DNA of 64,000 nucleotides from Candidatus Chromulinivorax destructor (GTDB taxonomy: Bacteria > Babelota > Babeliae > Babelales > Chromulinivoraceae). The notes under the pieces were generated by a model. The model was not told the origin of the DNA. It was given only the letters and a program-made list of their open reading frames with translations, and ran no database searches. Shown in pieces: positions 26,021 to 35,538 of this stretch (position 1 is the stretch's first letter; each line of letters begins with the position of its first letter). The stretch lies in the NCBI RefSeq assembly GCF_003366055.1, contig NZ_CP025544.1, positions 727,278 through 791,277 on the forward strand. Reading direction: 5' to 3'. The position numbers and the translations under genes are program-made.

Positions 26021-27007
26021 ATGGAACAAAAATCGTCTGAAAAAATTATAGAACAAGTTGCTTATTACAGCCAAAAATTTGTTGTATTGAAAGCTGAAAT
26101 ATCTAAAGTTATAGTTGGCCATAGTTCAATTATTGATGCAACGTTAATCGCAATGCTCAGTAATGGGCATATTTTGCTTGAAGGTGTTCCTGGCGTAGCA
26201 AAAACAACGTTAATTAAAACGATTGCAGATGCTTTAGGTTTGTCATTTAGTAGAATTCAATTTACGCCTGATTTGCTTCCAGCAGATCTTATTGGTACTT
26301 TAATTTACAATCCAAAAGCACAAGAGTTTGATACAAAAAAAGGCCCTATTTTTGCCAATTTAGTTTTAGCAGACGAAATAAACCGTTCACCTGCAAAAGT
26401 TCAGTCAGCTCTTCTTGAAGCAATGCAAGAACATCAAGTAACTATTGGATCAACGACATTTCCGCTTGAAGAACCGTTTTTAGTTTTTGCAACACAAAAT
26501 CCTATAGAAAACGAAGGAACGTATCAACTTCCAGAGGCTCAAATAGATCGTTTTATGTTTAAGCTACAAGTTGGATATCCAACATTTGATCAAGAGCGTG
26601 AAATTTTAAATAGATCAATGCAGAAAACAACCGTTTCTAAAGTTGTTTCTCGCCAAGATATACTTGATACTCAAAAAATTGTTCAAAATATTTATATAGA
26701 TGAAAAGCTTATCGAATATATTTTAAAGCTTGTTTTTGCAACCAGAGAACCTGCTGCATACGGCTTAACTTCATTAGCTAAAATGGTTCAATATGGAGCT
26801 TCTCCTCGTGCAAGTATCTCTATTGTTCATGCAAGTAAAGCGTATGCTTTGTTGCAAAATAGACATTTTGTGATTCCTGACGATATCAAAGTAGTAGCTC
26901 GAGGTATTTTGCGTCATAGAATATTGTTAACATATTATGCTCAGGCAGAAAATATTACATCAGATATGGTTATTGATAAAATATTTGATATTATTTTAAC
27001 ACCATAA
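26021..27007 (+). CDS. MoxR-family AAA+ ATPase
   Basis: MoxR ATPases act as chaperones that mature or assemble protein complexes. Seen: Walker A GVPGVAKTTL (near 53), the MoxR-typical FTPDLLPADLIGT, Walker B LVLADEINRSPAKVQSALLE (near 113), sensor 1 FATQNPIENEGTYQLPEAQ, arginine-finger region and the C-terminal lid (GASPRASI). 328 aa. Its usual partners (DUF58 and VWA proteins) do not follow. Instead, the secretion gene run starts about 100 bases downstream. A link to secretin assembly is only inference from position. Confidence 0.92.
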   Translation: MEQKSSEKIIEQVAYYSQKFVVLKAEISKVIVGHSSIIDATLIAMLSNGHILLEGVPGVAKTTLIKTIADALGLSFSRIQFTPDLLPADLIGTLIYNPKAQEFDTKKGPIFANLVLADEINRSPAKVQSALLEAMQEHQVTIGSTTFPLEEPFLVFATQNPIENEGTYQLPEAQIDRFMFKLQVGYPTFDQEREILNRSMQKTTVSKVVSRQDILDTQKIVQNIYIDEKLIEYILKLVFATREPAAYGLTSLAKMVQYGASPRASISIVHASKAYALLQNRHFVIPDDIKVVARGILRHRILLTYYAQAENITSDMVIDKIFDIILTP

Positions 27008-27109
27008 TTGACTCATTTTTATTATTTTGTCATACATTCAAGGGTTCACCAACTTGATAATTTTGATTATACAGATAGTGGTGTAAAAAATATTGAAAAA
27101 AGGATATAC

Positions 27110-28396
27110 ATGAAACAGTCGGTGTGGATTTTAAATAGTAGTTTGCTTATTCTTTTTTTTATAAGCCAATTATTTCTTTTCATGCTGCAAAAAGCTGTAC
27201 CTCGACGTATATCCATAGCTCCAACTGCAGGTATAGTTATAAAAAATCAAGTTGTTGAGCCGGTAAATATTGCTACTATTTATGAAAACGACCTTTTTGG
27301 AACGTATCAAACACCCGCTAGCGTATCAACAAAAATTGATGATTCTATTCTTCCAATGCCTCAACCACCAAAAAATATAGTATCACAAGTTCCTCTTGAA
27401 AAAGCTCCTACATTTTTTGCTCCATTACAAGCAATTTTAAAAGGGGTTATTTTTGTGAAAGATGACCCTGCAAGCAGTCTTGCAATTATTCAGTTTAAAA
27501 AAACAAAAGAAGAACAAAATTATCAAGTAGGCGACCTCATTGAAGATGCTCAAATCTTAAAAATACTTCCGAATCGAATTATTATTATTCGATCAAATGG
27601 ACAACAAGAAACATTGTATTTACGAGAAGAAGATGCAGTTCATGATTTTGATGCTGAATCAACGTATTTACCAAAAAATGTTATTGAATCATCTTCTGGA
27701 AATAAATACAAAATTAACATTGATGAATTTGTAAATAGAATTTCTAATCTTGGTGAATTTATCACCATGCTTGATTTAACAACTGTTTATCGACAAGGAA
27801 AAAGTTTTGGTTGCCGTGTTGGTAAAATTAGCACTGATTCATTAGGCGCTATGTTAGGTTTCAAGGCAGATGATATTATTGTAAAAATTGATGGATATCC
27901 TCTTGATGATGTAACTCATCGACTTGCAATTTACGATCATATTCTTGCAAGTGCTTCTGGAGATATCATAGAAGTTGAAATACTCAGAAATAATATTTCT
28001 ATGACGATGTTATACGGTTTAATTGATAATGCTTTTAAAAATAGTACCTTTACTCAGCAAGATATGCATCAAAAGTTAGTAGCTTCTTTAACACCGGTAC
28101 AAGAGCCTCAAGATGTTACCATCCAAAGAAAAAAAGTTCCTCATGAATCTGAAAACAAAGCTGAGACGGATAATTTTTTAGAAGATAGAGCTATAATTGA
28201 ATATCAAGCATCATCACCAATGATGATGCAAGTTGTTTGCCAAGAAAAATTACATCAACTTGATAATCATAAAAATAAGTTGTCACAAGATCGTGAAAAA
28301 ATGGAGCCTATCATCCAAGATATCAAGGCTCAAGACAGAAAGAATATGCTAAAACAGTCAAAGCGTAATGTTATTTTTAATGGAATGACACAATAG
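27110..28396 (+). CDS. GspC-like inner-membrane protein with PDZ domain
   Basis: I chose ATG 27110, which has AAAAGGA at proper distance; the open frame begins earlier with a TTG. One membrane helix lies near residues 6-26. A homology region of the type that contacts the secretin N-terminus follows (LKGVIFVKDDPASSLAIIQF...YQVGDLIEDAQILKIL near 110-160). A PDZ domain comes next (GCRVGKISTDSLGAMLGFKA near 240-310). A charged C-terminal tail of about 90 residues is extra. This is the GspC plan, and the secretin gene follows directly, as in type II secretion operons. 428 aa, longer than typical GspC. Confidence 0.82.
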   Translation: MKQSVWILNSSLLILFFISQLFLFMLQKAVPRRISIAPTAGIVIKNQVVEPVNIATIYENDLFGTYQTPASVSTKIDDSILPMPQPPKNIVSQVPLEKAPTFFAPLQAILKGVIFVKDDPASSLAIIQFKKTKEEQNYQVGDLIEDAQILKILPNRIIIIRSNGQQETLYLREEDAVHDFDAESTYLPKNVIESSSGNKYKINIDEFVNRISNLGEFITMLDLTTVYRQGKSFGCRVGKISTDSLGAMLGFKADDIIVKIDGYPLDDVTHRLAIYDHILASASGDIIEVEILRNNISMTMLYGLIDNAFKNSTFTQQDMHQKLVASLTPVQEPQDVTIQRKKVPHESENKAETDNFLEDRAIIEYQASSPMMMQVVCQEKLHQLDNHKNKLSQDREKMEPIIQDIKAQDRKNMLKQSKRNVIFNGMTQ

Positions 28397-28432
28397 TTTG
28401 CTTAAGATACAAAAGTAGATAGGTATATTGCA

Positions 28433-30886
28433 ATGAAAAAAATGAACAAATTTTTAATGGTAAGTTTGCTGGTTGTGGTAACTGAACTTCTTATAGCAAA
28501 AGATGTTCTCGCTTCAATGCATGAGACTTTTGGAACAGAAGAGATGGGTCAAGAAGAACAAGAGTCTTTTGAATCGTCATTTCATCAAAAAAATGAGATA
28601 GATCAACAGCAAGAGCAGCTGCTTCCAGAAGAAATACAATCAGTTCCTCTGCGACAACCAGGTGCTGATGTTGTTGAATCGGTTGTTTTTAACTTTGAAG
28701 ATATTGATTTAAAGAACGTTGCTCAGTACATGGAACGAGTTCACAAGGTAAAATTTATTACAGATGATATTTTAGATACGAATAAAAAAGGACCGAGTCT
28801 TGCAGGCAATAAAGTTTCTTTTAGAACAAATACGCCTTTAACAAAGCAAGAAAGTTGGAGCTTGTTTATTACGTTTTTGAGTATGGCTGGATTAGATCTT
28901 GTACCAATGGCTCAAGCTGGTTTTTATAAAATTGTACCTTTACCAAATGCATCACAAGAAGCAATTCCTACCTACATTGGACCAAGTCCTGATATACTGC
29001 CTGATAATGATATGATTATTCGGTATGTTTATTTTATGCAAAATGGTGATCCATTAAAAATTCAAGCATTAATTAGTAAGTTTCAGGGATCAACTGGTTC
29101 AATTTCTATTTATAAAGATTTAAAAGCGTTAGTATTTACCGATAAGTCATATAATATTAAATCGCTCATGACTATTGTTAAAGAATTTGATAAACCTTTA
29201 CCACCTCAAGTGATGTCGGTTATCAAATTAAAGCGAGCAAACGTTGAAGATGTTATTAATCTGTATAAATCATTGCAGCCTCAAAATCCAGCTCCTCAAC
29301 GAGCTTGGTCTCCCGATGGTAAAGAAACCTATACAGAATTCTTTCCATCAAATGTTGTGTTAGCTCAAGATAAAAGAACAAACACCTTAATTCTTTTAGG
29401 TTCTCAAGAAGCTGTTGATCGAATTGAAAAATTCATAATTAAATACATTGATATTGAAGCAAGTGGTGATAAACCACCTGTTTTTGTTTACTACCTTGAA
29501 TATACCAACGCAGCTGAAATGCAAAAAACATTAACAGCGCTTGTTTCGTATGGAAGTCAAACATCGGCTGGTCAATATGGTGGTGTGCGTGATGGACAAA
29601 AATATCTACAACAGATGAATATTGTTGCAGATACGCACTCAAATTCATTGATTATTAATACTAACCAAGAAGATTATAATGCAGTTGCGGATCTTATTAA
29701 ACAATTAGATGTTCCGCAAAAACAGATTGCCTTAGAAGTTTTAATCGTTCAAATTACTTCAATTAATGATAAGGCGCTTGGTAGTCAAATATCTGGCCCT
29801 AATAATGATAATACATTTTTAAGAAATGTGAGTGCTCAAACCTCAGGAATACCTCCGGGAACTGGTATCGTTACAACTGCAGGTGGTAATGGTTTAGCTC
29901 AATCAATAAAATCAAGTCTTGCAAGTTTATTAGCAGGTCCTATTGGTGAAGTAGGTTCAACAATATTAACCTTTGGTCAACCAATTTGGGCTGTTTTTAA
30001 AATATTAAAAACAATATCGACAACAAAAATTTTATCAAATCCTTTTTTAGTAGTAAGTAACAATTCAAAAGGGTTTATGAAAATCGGAACATCTCGTCGG
30101 GTTGTAACCGGGGAAGTTGTTTCTGGAGGAAATACAAGTGCTTCTGGTTACCAATCAGCTGAGGCAAACTTATCCCTTACCATTGTTCCTCAAGTAAATG
30201 ACCAAAAAATGATTAATCTAGCAATTGCTATTGAAAATAATCAATTCGTTAATCCTGGACCAAACAACGCGGTACAGGATCAAAAATCTATCACTACCAT
30301 GGCAACAGTAGCTGATGGCGAAGTGTTAGTTCTTGGTGGTATTATGGCTGATAATACGTTAGGTTTTGCGGCTGGGGTGCCTTTCTTTTCAAACATTCCT
30401 ATTTTTGGTTGGTTTTTTAAGTCAAAAAATACTTCTAACAGAAAGAACATATTTATTACGTTTATTTGTCCAAAAATTATAGATAACATAACAAGCCAAG
30501 AAGATGTTCAACGTTATACTCGTAGTAAAATAGAAGAAGCGCAAGATTATCTACGTATTATGAACGAGACTCAAGATGCTGAATCTGGCCAAGATCCTTT
30601 AGAGCGAGCTTTTTTTGGTAAGCGAGAAACAAAAGCTGATGATTTAACGGTTGATCGATTAGCTACTCGTGGGGAGCTTGTTTCTGCTCATGAAAATGTG
30701 AAAAGAACTAAAAAAGAGTTTGAAAAAAAGAAACCATCAACTTCTTTAAAGAAAACTAAGATTAAAAATCAACCAACTACAAAGCCTGTTATTATTGACA
30801 TGTCTGAACCTGAAAAAGAAGCTATCTATAACAAACAGTATCGTATTAAAAATATAGTACAAAATGCTTCAGGAGACCTTGCATGA
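28433..30886 (+). CDS. Secretin 1 (GspD/PilQ family outer-membrane channel)
   Basis: Signal peptide (MNKFLMVSLLVVVTELLIAKDVLA) and an acidic spacer, then N0 (FNFEDIDLKNVAQYME near 83), N1-N3 modules (RYVYFMQNGDPLKIQAL near 195; VIKLKRANVEDVINLYKSL near 263; VFVYYLEYTNAAEMQKTL near 350), and the secretin core (STTKILSNPFLVVSNNSKG near 530; VADGEVLVLGGIM near 625; PIFGWFFKSK near 655). Past the core there is a roughly 120-residue Lys/Glu-rich tail, where pilotin-binding regions lie in other secretins. 817 aa. The stop overlaps the next start by four bases (ATGA). Confidence 0.92.
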   Translation: MKKMNKFLMVSLLVVVTELLIAKDVLASMHETFGTEEMGQEEQESFESSFHQKNEIDQQQEQLLPEEIQSVPLRQPGADVVESVVFNFEDIDLKNVAQYMERVHKVKFITDDILDTNKKGPSLAGNKVSFRTNTPLTKQESWSLFITFLSMAGLDLVPMAQAGFYKIVPLPNASQEAIPTYIGPSPDILPDNDMIIRYVYFMQNGDPLKIQALISKFQGSTGSISIYKDLKALVFTDKSYNIKSLMTIVKEFDKPLPPQVMSVIKLKRANVEDVINLYKSLQPQNPAPQRAWSPDGKETYTEFFPSNVVLAQDKRTNTLILLGSQEAVDRIEKFIIKYIDIEASGDKPPVFVYYLEYTNAAEMQKTLTALVSYGSQTSAGQYGGVRDGQKYLQQMNIVADTHSNSLIINTNQEDYNAVADLIKQLDVPQKQIALEVLIVQITSINDKALGSQISGPNNDNTFLRNVSAQTSGIPPGTGIVTTAGGNGLAQSIKSSLASLLAGPIGEVGSTILTFGQPIWAVFKILKTISTTKILSNPFLVVSNNSKGFMKIGTSRRVVTGEVVSGGNTSASGYQSAEANLSLTIVPQVNDQKMINLAIAIENNQFVNPGPNNAVQDQKSITTMATVADGEVLVLGGIMADNTLGFAAGVPFFSNIPIFGWFFKSKNTSNRKNIFITFICPKIIDNITSQEDVQRYTRSKIEEAQDYLRIMNETQDAESGQDPLERAFFGKRETKADDLTVDRLATRGELVSAHENVKRTKKEFEKKKPSTSLKKTKIKNQPTTKPVIIDMSEPEKEAIYNKQYRIKNIVQNASGDLA

Positions 30887-32493
30887 TAAAAGATATTTTT
30901 ATACCAAGCAAACTTGGATCATATTATATTTCTCATAAAAGAGTTGTATCTTTTAAGATCACGACAATAAGTGTGCATGCTACATTGTTTTCATTTGTAG
31001 GTAAGAAAATTACTATTGAAAATACGATGACTATAATATTACAAGATCAAACACCAGCAACACTTATAGCAGCGATTAAAAAAATTGGGTCAACAATTGG
31101 GACGTATGATGAAGTCGTAACTTCATTAACAAGTTCTGCTGTCATATGTAAAGAATTGGTTCTTCCTTTTATAGGTCGAGAAAAAATAAAAATGATTCTT
31201 GGTTATGAAATAGAGCCGCTTTTACCTTTTGCATTAGATGAAGCTGTTATAGACTTTATAGTTACGCAAGAAAATAAAGAAACGATGCAGACTACGATCT
31301 TGGTTGCTGCAATTCGTAAATCAGATCTTGATAATCAGGTAAGTTATTTTGAAAAAGCTGGTATTAAATTAGATAGTGTGACACTTGATATGTTTGCTTT
31401 GTATGATTTTTATAAAAATACAGCTCCTGTTGCTCAAAGTAGTTTGCTTGTAGTTGATTTTAGTGTTGATGCAATTGATATATTGTATATTCAGCAAGGA
31501 ATTTTAAAATCAGTTCGATTGGTATCATATGGCCTTGTAACGATTATGAATAGAGTTGATCAAGCGACAACTTCTATCATGCAACATCGAATATTGGAAG
31601 GTCTTTTGCAGCACAATGCTCATGAAGAGCAAGATGTTATACATCATGATATTGCTCAAAAAATTATTATTGATTTTTGCAAACAGATTAATTTGTCGTT
31701 GTCTTTTTTTAAAAAACAGATTCCAAACTTTGTAACCCCATCAAAAATAATTTCTTTAGGCATTGGAACAGGTATTCCTGGATTTTTAGAACAAGTAAAA
31801 ATTCATACCGACATTTCTGTTGAAATTTTTGATATTAAAAAAAATATAACAAAAAGTAATATTGTTGTGCATAAAAAATCTAAAATTGATGCAAAGCATA
31901 GTGCAAGTATCATGGTAGGTTTATCAGCAGCTCATTACGGAGATGTTAATTTTTTATCATATACATTAGATGCAGCTAAAAACTCTTTATTGTACAAACA
32001 GCTTATCAGCGTTGCAATCATTACATGTGCAGCATTTGCAGGGATTTATTTTTATAGTCAATACCAGCTAAGAATTTGGGATGTAGAATATAATAAATCA
32101 AAAAAAGAGTTGATAACAAAATTAAAAGAGCAGATGGATGTTGATACAAAAGGAATGAAGCGCGTTACAGATATTGTTGCAGCAGCACAAGCAAAATTGG
32201 AGCAAGCAAAAAAAGTATGTTTTTCTTTTTCTCCATCGAATCATTCATTTTTACGTTATTTAGAAGAATTAAGTAGTAAAATAGACAGAGAAAGCTTGGG
32301 TCTTGACCTTAAAAAATTATCGATACATGATAAAGAAGTTACGTTACAGGGTAAGGTAAAAGATTTTGATGTAATAGAAACATTTGAGGAAGAGTTAATG
32401 GAACTTAAAAATTTTACTTTAAAAAGTAAGCTTCCTGGTGAATTGGCTTTTACGGTAGTATTACAAGCTCAAGATACTCAAGATGCTCAATAG
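30883..32493 (+). CDS. GspL / PilM-PilN fusion-like assembly protein
   Basis: The first ~330 residues resemble the actin-like cytoplasmic domain of PilM/GspL (PFIGREKIKMILGYEIEPLLPF near 95; ILVAAIRKSDLDNQ near 142; LLVVDFSVDAIDILYI near 187). One membrane helix lies near 374-394 (VAIITCAAFAGIYFY). A periplasmic part with a coiled-coil and a small ferredoxin-like domain (HSFLRYLEELSSKI...LGLDLKKLSIHD) resembles PilN/GspL. 536 aa. It couples the cytoplasmic ATPase to the envelope part in type II secretion and type IV pili. Translationally coupled to secretin 1. Assignment is by architecture and neighbours, as sequence conservation is low. Confidence 0.75.
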   Translation: MIKDIFIPSKLGSYYISHKRVVSFKITTISVHATLFSFVGKKITIENTMTIILQDQTPATLIAAIKKIGSTIGTYDEVVTSLTSSAVICKELVLPFIGREKIKMILGYEIEPLLPFALDEAVIDFIVTQENKETMQTTILVAAIRKSDLDNQVSYFEKAGIKLDSVTLDMFALYDFYKNTAPVAQSSLLVVDFSVDAIDILYIQQGILKSVRLVSYGLVTIMNRVDQATTSIMQHRILEGLLQHNAHEEQDVIHHDIAQKIIIDFCKQINLSLSFFKKQIPNFVTPSKIISLGIGTGIPGFLEQVKIHTDISVEIFDIKKNITKSNIVVHKKSKIDAKHSASIMVGLSAAHYGDVNFLSYTLDAAKNSLLYKQLISVAIITCAAFAGIYFYSQYQLRIWDVEYNKSKKELITKLKEQMDVDTKGMKRVTDIVAAAQAKLEQAKKVCFSFSPSNHSFLRYLEELSSKIDRESLGLDLKKLSIHDKEVTLQGKVKDFDVIETFEEELMELKNFTLKSKLPGELAFTVVLQAQDTQDAQ

Positions 32494-32501
32494 GAATAAT
32501 A

Positions 32502-33071
32502 ATGTTTGATATACAATCTGTTAAAGATTATTTGTATAGTCTTAATCAAAAAGAATCCATAAGACTTATGGCAGCTTTTTTTATGTGTTGCGCTTGTATG
32601 ATTGGATTTTTACTTTTTCGGCATACGAGTCTATTGCATGAAATTGAACAAAAAACAAAAGTTTTACAAAAAGCTCGACGAGATGTTCAGACTATTTTAA
32701 CTGAATATGAACAAATGAAAAATAAAAAAACTGAAGTTGATCTGATTTTAATGAAAGATAAAAATTTTTATATTAAAAAATATTATCAAGATACCATTAA
32801 AGAATTGCAGATTACCAATGAATCATCATCTAATTTAATGACTCAGTCATGGCCAAATGGTTATGAAGAAGAAAGTTTACAAATTAACTTTTCTCAAATG
32901 AGTATGAAGCAGCTGTGTGAGTTTTTACAAGCGTTACAAAGTAACCAACGTGTTTTTGTAAAAGACTTAGATATTACCAAAGGGTCGTCTATGACTAAAA
33001 AAATTAATGCGACATTAACGATTGCAACGCTCAAGCCAGTCATAGATAAACAAGCAATACGAGGTAATTAA
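32502..33071 (+). CDS. GspM / PilO-like assembly protein
   Basis: A short cytoplasmic start, one membrane helix (about 23-41, LMAAFFMCCACMIGFLLF), a coiled-coil (about 45-90) and a small alpha/beta periplasmic domain (SLQINFSQMSMKQLCEFLQAL...VFVKDLDITKG). This is the GspM/PilO layout and it follows the GspL/PilN-like gene by 8 bases, the standard order. 189 aa. Identity rests on topology and position. Confidence 0.7.
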   Translation: MFDIQSVKDYLYSLNQKESIRLMAAFFMCCACMIGFLLFRHTSLLHEIEQKTKVLQKARRDVQTILTEYEQMKNKKTEVDLILMKDKNFYIKKYYQDTIKELQITNESSSNLMTQSWPNGYEEESLQINFSQMSMKQLCEFLQALQSNQRVFVKDLDITKGSSMTKKINATLTIATLKPVIDKQAIRGN

Positions 33072-33074
33072 AAA

Positions 33075-35354
33075 ATGATAAAAAGAGTAATATTAGCCGT
33101 TGTTATGTGTTTGCTTGTAGGTCAAAATAGTGCAATTTTTGCTCGATCAGAAAAATTGATGAATGAAGATGACAAAAAAGCACATGCAGCAAATCTTGTA
33201 GATTTTAAATTTGATAAAAGGGATTTAAAAGATATTTTAAATGAATTTGCTCAGTTGCGAGGAATTAATATTTTATATTCATCAACAACTCAATTGAATG
33301 CAAAGGTAACTTTTGATGCAGGTAAAAAAATCACGTTTTTAAAAGCGTGGGATTTTTTACTTATGATGATTGAGCAAGCTGGATTTAGTTTAATTAATCA
33401 GGGCCAAGATTTATATGCTCTTATTGCAATCGATCAAGTTGGTTCAACACCATTACCAACCTATATTAATACTGACACAAATGAATTGCCATTAACTCAA
33501 GAAAGAATTCGCTATATCTATTATTTTAAGAATATAAATATAACGCAGCAACAGAATGATCTTACCGTTGTTTTAAAAAACTTCTTTGATCAAAAAAATA
33601 TAAATCAGCAGTTAATTTTTGATCAAAATTATAATGCTGTGATTCTTACTGCAAAATCTGAAATGATTAAAGCAATCATGAAATTTATTGATGTATTTGA
33701 TCAATCAGGTGAAGGGCAGTCTGTTGAAATTTTTCAATTGAAGTATGCTAGTGCCAATGAAGTAGCGTCTATTTTAACGGATCAACTTATCAGCGGACAA
33801 GGAATTGCAAAGTCAAATAGAGGTTTGAATGCACGGCAACAAAACTCAGGTGATGGCGCAGCTGTTTTTTCTACAGGGACCCGAGTTATAAGCCTTTTTG
33901 GTGCTACATCTGCACTTGGTTCATCTTCAACAACAAGTAGCTCTAATTCAATTGTCATCTTTGGGAAGAAAAAAGATATTCAGCAAGTAAAAGATTTTAT
34001 TCTTGAGCACTTAGATGTGCCGCTTGAACAAGGTAAATCATTTTTTCATGTTGTTGATTTACAATGGATAAATTCTTCAACATTAGCAGATGTTCTTAAT
34101 AATCTTATTAAACCTTCAAGTGGCTCAGGTCAGTCAACAAGCGTGAGCTTATCTGACTTAGCATTTGATCCTCAAATCCAAGTTGTTCCAGAATCAGTTA
34201 CGCAAGGGCTTGGTCAAGGCCAAGGAGAAAGTGCTTCACTTGCAACTGGGACACAAAATAATTTACAACGCGGAAGTAATAAAGTTATTATTGCAGCAAC
34301 GAACAAAGATTGGAAACGCATTCAAGAAGTTATTAATAAAATTGATATTCCTCAAAAACAGGTAATTATTGAAGTTTTAATTTTAGATCTTGCGATGGTG
34401 TTTACGCATAAAATTGGATCACAAGTGAGAACAAATTCACTTGTTTCATCAATATTTCCAAAGACCGTGCAAGCACAAGCTTCAATGTTGATCAATACGA
34501 TTACAACACAACCTGCACTGCCTTCAAATACCTCATTACAAGCAGATTTATCAAATATTTTAGGTTTTATTGCAGGTGCTGGTGGAGATGATCAGACCGT
34601 TGATTCAACAATCTTAATGATTGGTGATAGAACCAAAACAAATGGAATTTGGGCATTTTTTCAATTATTAGCGCTGCACCAAACAACAAAAACGGTATCA
34701 AGAGCTTTTGTTATTGCTCAAAATAATCAACCAGCAGTTATTACCAGCAGTGTTACCAAGCGGTTAAAAGGTAAATTAACAGCCGGTGTTACTGCAACGA
34801 TTTCATATCAAACGGTTGCTGCGCCTGTAACGGTAAATATTACTCCGTTGATTAGTTCAAATGATATTGTAAACTTGCAAATCGAGATGGATGCTACCTA
34901 TTGGAATGATCCTACAAATGGTGATTCTGGGACTGCGCAAAATCGTCATCTTGAGACGAATTTTTCGATGCAAGAAGGGCAAGTTGCTGTACTTGGTGGT
35001 TTAACCTATGATCAGCTGGACATTATTTATAATGGCGTTCCTTTTCTTGAAAAAATACCCTTACTTAATTTGTTTTTTACCAATAGAAGCAAAACTGAAG
35101 ATAAAACCAAGTTGTTTTTATTAGTAAAGCCAACAATTATTAAGCCTGTGGTTAATGGAATGGGTAAAGTAACTCGTCGTATTGCAGCAGTGACTGATCA
35201 TTTATTAAAAGATGATCATGATGATCTATTTAGTTCGTTAAGTGACCCTATTTCTCACTGGGTCTTTGATGAAGTGGTTCCTGGTAAAAAAACTGGTATG
35301 CCACTGCATGATTTATTCATGTCATCAAATAATCAAACAGGCATATCTGGTTAG
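33075..35354 (+). CDS. Secretin 2 (GspD/PilQ family), distinct from secretin 1
   Basis: Signal peptide (MIKRVILAVVMCLLVGQNSAIFA), N0 (VDFKFDKRDLKDILNEFAQL near 42), N1-type modules (RIRYIYYFKNINITQQQND near 143; VEIFQLKYASANEVASIL near 217; FHVVDLQWINSSTLADVL near 322), then the secretin core (TTKTVSRAFVIAQNNQPAV near 540; MQEGQVAVLGGLTYDQLD near 635; PLLNLFFTNRSKTEDKTKLF near 663). 759 aa. It is only distantly similar to secretin 1 yet lies in the same gene run, three bases after the gspM-like stop. A perfect palindromic terminator ends the run. Confidence 0.92.
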   Translation: MIKRVILAVVMCLLVGQNSAIFARSEKLMNEDDKKAHAANLVDFKFDKRDLKDILNEFAQLRGINILYSSTTQLNAKVTFDAGKKITFLKAWDFLLMMIEQAGFSLINQGQDLYALIAIDQVGSTPLPTYINTDTNELPLTQERIRYIYYFKNINITQQQNDLTVVLKNFFDQKNINQQLIFDQNYNAVILTAKSEMIKAIMKFIDVFDQSGEGQSVEIFQLKYASANEVASILTDQLISGQGIAKSNRGLNARQQNSGDGAAVFSTGTRVISLFGATSALGSSSTTSSSNSIVIFGKKKDIQQVKDFILEHLDVPLEQGKSFFHVVDLQWINSSTLADVLNNLIKPSSGSGQSTSVSLSDLAFDPQIQVVPESVTQGLGQGQGESASLATGTQNNLQRGSNKVIIAATNKDWKRIQEVINKIDIPQKQVIIEVLILDLAMVFTHKIGSQVRTNSLVSSIFPKTVQAQASMLINTITTQPALPSNTSLQADLSNILGFIAGAGGDDQTVDSTILMIGDRTKTNGIWAFFQLLALHQTTKTVSRAFVIAQNNQPAVITSSVTKRLKGKLTAGVTATISYQTVAAPVTVNITPLISSNDIVNLQIEMDATYWNDPTNGDSGTAQNRHLETNFSMQEGQVAVLGGLTYDQLDIIYNGVPFLEKIPLLNLFFTNRSKTEDKTKLFLLVKPTIIKPVVNGMGKVTRRIAAVTDHLLKDDHDDLFSSLSDPISHWVFDEVVPGKKTGMPLHDLFMSSNNQTGISG

Positions 35355-35373
35355 TAGAGTAGTATGAATTCAT

Positions 35374-35414
35374 AAAAGAGCGGGTATAGTCCATTGGACT
35401 ATACCCGCTCTTTT
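35374..35414. terminator. Perfect 20-bp-arm palindrome terminator ending the secretion run
   Basis: AAAAGAGCGGGTATAGTCCA and its exact complement are separated by one base. The strong GC-containing stem with A and T feet can act on both strands. It lies 20 bases after the secretin 2 stop. Confidence 0.9.
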
Positions 35415-35538
35415 ATGGGCGATTTTTACTTTTGATGACCATGATGTTATAATTTGAATTATTACAAGTTATATAGCTTGTATAAGCTTATTTTTAATTA
35501 CAAAGCTATTAACAAAATGAAAGTTATCACATAAAATT

